This document shows positions 6,740 to 7,643 of a stretch of DNA of 7,643 bases, one piece after another. This DNA comes from an uncultured Oxalobacteraceae bacterium (GTDB lineage Bacteria > Pseudomonadota > Gammaproteobacteria > Burkholderiales > Burkholderiaceae). Position numbers and translations under genes: made by a program. The stretch lies in assembly GCA_946479705.1 (NCBI GenBank), contig CAMLHI010000090.1:1-7643 (forward strand). Reading direction: 5' to 3'. The notes below the pieces were generated by a model that was not told the origin of the DNA, made no database searches, and saw only the letters and a list, made by a program, of their open reading frames with translations. Every line of letters starts with the position of its first letter. The stretch's first letter is position 1.

Positions 6740-6768
6740 GGAACCGACTTCCGGCTTGCCTCCACCTA
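6740..6768 (+). promoter_or_regulatory. Perfect hrp box driving the three-small-gene unit
   Basis: GGAACC (6740-6745), 16 bases, CCACCTA (6762-6768), matching the HrpL consensus at all fixed positions. An A/T tract (AAAAAAATTT) lies immediately upstream, which may act as an UP-like or bent element. The box ends 80 bases before the first start codon, a longer leader than for the other boxes. Confidence 0.92.
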
Positions 6769-6774
6769 TGTTCG

Positions 6775-6810
6775 ACCACCTTGAACGAGCGCGGTTTTCG
6801 GCAGGGTGGT
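6775..6810 (+). other. Stem-loop in the 5' leader of the 52-residue gene
   Basis: CCACCTTG (6776-6783) pairs with CAGGGTGG (6802-6809) over 8 bp with one G-U pair. A flanking A-T pair extends the stem, and the loop has 18 bases. It starts 7 bases after the hrp box, so it would form at or near the 5' end of the transcript. A structure there could slow mRNA decay. Purely structural evidence. Confidence 0.45.
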
Positions 6811-6848
6811 TCACTCAACGTTCACATATATATATCTGGAGGTACACC

Positions 6849-7007
6849 ATGGCTTCATCGCGCACTACATCTTCGTCCAGCACGAACACCACCACCGCCG
6901 TCAACGAAAACCTGGGGGCGCAGGACGACAAGGACCGCTTCAACGCGGTCAAGCTGAAAGGCAAGATCGAGAAGGCATCCCAGGATGCGATGATCGATCT
7001 CTGGTAA
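6849..7007 (+). CDS. Small Ser/Thr-rich HrpL-controlled protein A (52 aa), paralogue of the third gene
   Basis: Too small to assign, but well supported as a gene: GGAGG six bases before the ATG, a perfect hrp box upstream and a terminator-like hairpin downstream. Residues 1-19 are almost entirely Ser, Thr, Asn and Ala with no acidic residue before E20, a typical type III secretion signal composition. Residues 27-50 form a charged amphipathic helix (DKDRFNAVKLKGKIEKASQD). Residues 28-47 align without gaps to residues 27-46 of the third gene in this unit with 11 of 20 identities, so the two are paralogues. There is no Cys and one C-terminal Trp. Likely a secreted small protein: pilin-, needle- or translocon-accessory-sized, though shorter than known Hrp pilins. 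Confidence 0.82.
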   Translation: MASSRTTSSSSTNTTTAVNENLGAQDDKDRFNAVKLKGKIEKASQDAMIDLW

Positions 7008-7050
7008 AGGCTGGCCGCGTTAAGCGGGCCGATCCCGGTCGTATCCATGC

Positions 7051-7076
7051 ATGGAGGAGGAAACTCCTCCATTTTT
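7051..7076 (+). terminator. Strong hairpin with T run between first and second small genes (terminator or attenuator)
   Basis: A perfect 9-bp stem (ATGGAGGAG / CTCCTCCAT, 7051-7059 with 7064-7072) is closed by a GAAA tetraloop and followed by four more T's. It lies 43 bases past the first gene and 44 bases before the second. No hrp box was found between them, so the later genes probably depend on readthrough, and the first product would be made in excess. Confidence 0.85.
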
Positions 7077-7120
7077 CATGGCTGGCCGGGTCGGCAAACC
7101 AATTCACAAAGGAGGATGGC

Positions 7121-7321
7121 ATGACTACACCGAACAACGTGTTTACGGCCCGAAACGATGTGGGCTTTACCAAGGGCGCGCCCGACCCCATGGTGCTGGC
7201 GGCGCAGCAAGCGGCCAAGGACTCGATGGCCTTTCAGTTGTGGAGCGCCGAGCAGGCCGAAGTGCTGTCGCGCCTGAAGGTATTCCACACCATGGCAAAG
7301 TCGATCAACGATCAACAGTAA
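7121..7321 (+). CDS. Small helical protein B (66 aa), Hrp-pilin-sized
   Basis: AAAGGAGG five bases before the ATG is a near-ideal ribosome site. The N-terminus (MTTPNNVFTARN) has Pro at position 4 and no acid before D13, fitting a type III signal. Residues 24-62 form one long predicted helix (MVLAAQQAAKDSMAFQLWSA, then AEVLSRLKVFHTMAKSI), ending in a polar NDQQ tail. The protein has no Cys. Length and the layout of disordered N-terminus plus C-terminal helix match small Hrp pilins and needle proteins (Erwinia HrpA is of similar size), but I cannot show homology. It shares only the short AAKD motif with its downstream neighbour. Candidate structural subunit or secreted substrate; function unproven. 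Confidence 0.8.
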   Translation: MTTPNNVFTARNDVGFTKGAPDPMVLAAQQAAKDSMAFQLWSAEQAEVLSRLKVFHTMAKSINDQQ

Positions 7322-7349
7322 GCGCGTGCGCGCGCAAGGGGAAGATGCG

Positions 7350-7502
7350 ATGGCAACAAAACTTGGCAGCAGGACGCGGAGCGACACCGACCAGGCGGTG
7401 GACCGGATGGAGGAGAACACGGCGGCAAAGGACGAGTTCAATACCGTGAGGCTGTTCTGCAAGATCATGAAGAAAGCGGAGGACGCCGCCCAGGCGACCT
7501 GA
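7350..7502 (+). CDS. Small protein C (50 aa), paralogue of the 52-residue protein
   Basis: ATG at 7350 follows the 66-residue gene by 28 bases and is preceded by AAGGGGA. The frame of 50 codons ends at TGA 7500-7502. The N-terminus is Arg/Ser/Thr-rich (MATKLGSRTRS) with no acid before D12. Residues 27-46 (KDEFNTVRLFCKIMKKAEDA) match residues 28-47 of the first small protein at 11 of 20 positions, sharing the pattern KDxFNxVxLxxKIxK...DA. It has one Cys (residue 37), unlike its paralogue. The pair probably arose by duplication with the 66-residue gene in between. Function unknown; likely co-expressed and co-secreted. Confidence 0.75.
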   Translation: MATKLGSRTRSDTDQAVDRMEENTAAKDEFNTVRLFCKIMKKAEDAAQAT

Positions 7503-7533
7503 GGTCCCCGCCACTGGCACCGCCGGCGTCCGT

Positions 7534-7562
7534 GGAACCGGCGCCGCGACGGGCGCCACATA
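7534..7562 (+). promoter_or_regulatory. Perfect hrp box pointing off the right edge
   Basis: GGAACC (7534-7539), 16 bases, CCACATA (7556-7562), matching at all fixed positions. The spacer and -10 half contain a GGCGCC repeat (7540-7545 and 7552-7557) that can form a short stem. No complete gene follows inside the window, so this box should drive another Hrp-regulated gene to the right. Confidence 0.9.
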
Positions 7563-7563
7563 G

Positions 7564-7592
7564 CTGGGAACCTCGTTTTTCGAGGTGCCTAG
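7564..7592 (+). repeat. Imperfect inverted repeat (hairpin) after the right-edge hrp box
   Basis: CTGGG-A-ACCTCG (7564-7575) and CGAGGT-G-CCTAG (7581-7592) pair over 11 bp, including one G-U pair, with a single A/G mismatch and a TTTTT loop. It immediately follows the hrp box, so it could be a leader structure or the remains of a mobile-element end. It is not a normal terminator because the T run is in the loop. Confidence 0.55.
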
Positions 7593-7610
7593 GGAAGCAC
7601 TGATTAATTC

Positions 7611-7643
7611 ATGAGGGCGGACTCGCCCGTGAGAAACGACGCC
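7611..7643 (+). CDS. Possible gene start cut by the right edge
   Basis: ATG at 7611 opens 11 codons (MRADSPVRNDA) to the edge. It lies 48 bases after the hrp box, the same spacing as for the harpin-like gene, but no Shine-Dalgarno is close enough and an acid occurs at residue 4. The stretch before it (GGAAGCACTGATTAATTC after CTAG) also resembles an IS5-group insertion-sequence end. This could be the start of a Hrp gene or the inside of a mobile element. Confidence 0.25.
   Translation, partial: MRADSPVRNDA

Noticed and set aside
6640..6765. A 42-residue N-terminal extension of the PilT-like protein from ATG 6765
   Set aside because: The added residues resemble untranslated sequence and the start overlaps the opposing hrp box. 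The ATG at 6639 matches family length better.
6772..6799. Two TTCG motifs (6772-6775 and 6797-6800) resembling a PIP/hrpII box
   Set aside because: The gap between them is about 21-22 bases rather than the 15-16 required by HrpX/HrpB-type regulators, and a perfect HrpL box is already present just upstream.
1..7643. CRISPR array, tRNA, rRNA or integrase/att sites
   Set aside because: I saw no regularly spaced repeats, no tRNA- or rRNA-like stretch, and no recombinase gene in the window.

Overview
The window is GC-rich, densely coded DNA that looks like part of a Hrp-type (group I, HrpL-controlled) type III secretion regulon. It most likely comes from a betaproteobacterium of the Oxalobacteraceae type (Massilia, Duganella, Janthinobacterium or Herbaspirillum relatives). 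That placement is inferred from base composition, codon use and the promoter class, not from a marker gene. No core apparatus gene (hrc) and no hrpL is in the window.

The central observation is a set of hrp boxes, the promoter element read by the ECF sigma factor HrpL (GGAACC-N15/16-CCACNNA). Four match the consensus at all 11 fixed positions, and each sits in an intergenic gap. Three lie just upstream of a small gene in the correct orientation. The fourth points off the right edge. Two further copies with one mismatch lie upstream of the giant gene and of the diguanylate cyclase gene.

Layout, left to right. (1) 1-3065, minus strand: a very large protein of at least 1021 residues, cut by the left edge, probably a type III effector. 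(2) 3296-3661, minus: a 121-residue, harpin-like protein without Cys, His, Arg or aromatic residues. It has a perfect hrp box, and a strong hairpin separates it from the giant gene. (3) 3859-5172, plus: a PleD-like REC-REC-GGDEF diguanylate cyclase. (4) 5227-5436, minus: a 69-residue unknown protein with a perfect hrp box and an intrinsic terminator whose U-tract overlaps the cyclase stop codon. (5) 5545-6639, minus: a PilT-like secretion/retraction ATPase with no hrp box seen. (6) 6740-7502, plus: a perfect hrp box followed by three tiny genes of 52, 66 and 50 codons. The first and third are paralogues, and a hairpin terminator/attenuator follows the first. (7) 7534-7643: another perfect hrp box, a hairpin and either a gene start or an insertion-sequence end, cut by the right edge.

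The simplest reading is that HrpL switches on several short transcription units making secreted proteins: one giant effector candidate, a harpin-like helper and small pilin- or translocon-sized proteins. Two genes that could tie secretion to surface behaviour lie among them, a c-di-GMP synthase that may itself be HrpL-controlled and a PilT-like motor. The small proteins match no family I can name, and this promoter-defined set of unknown proteins is the most novel content here.
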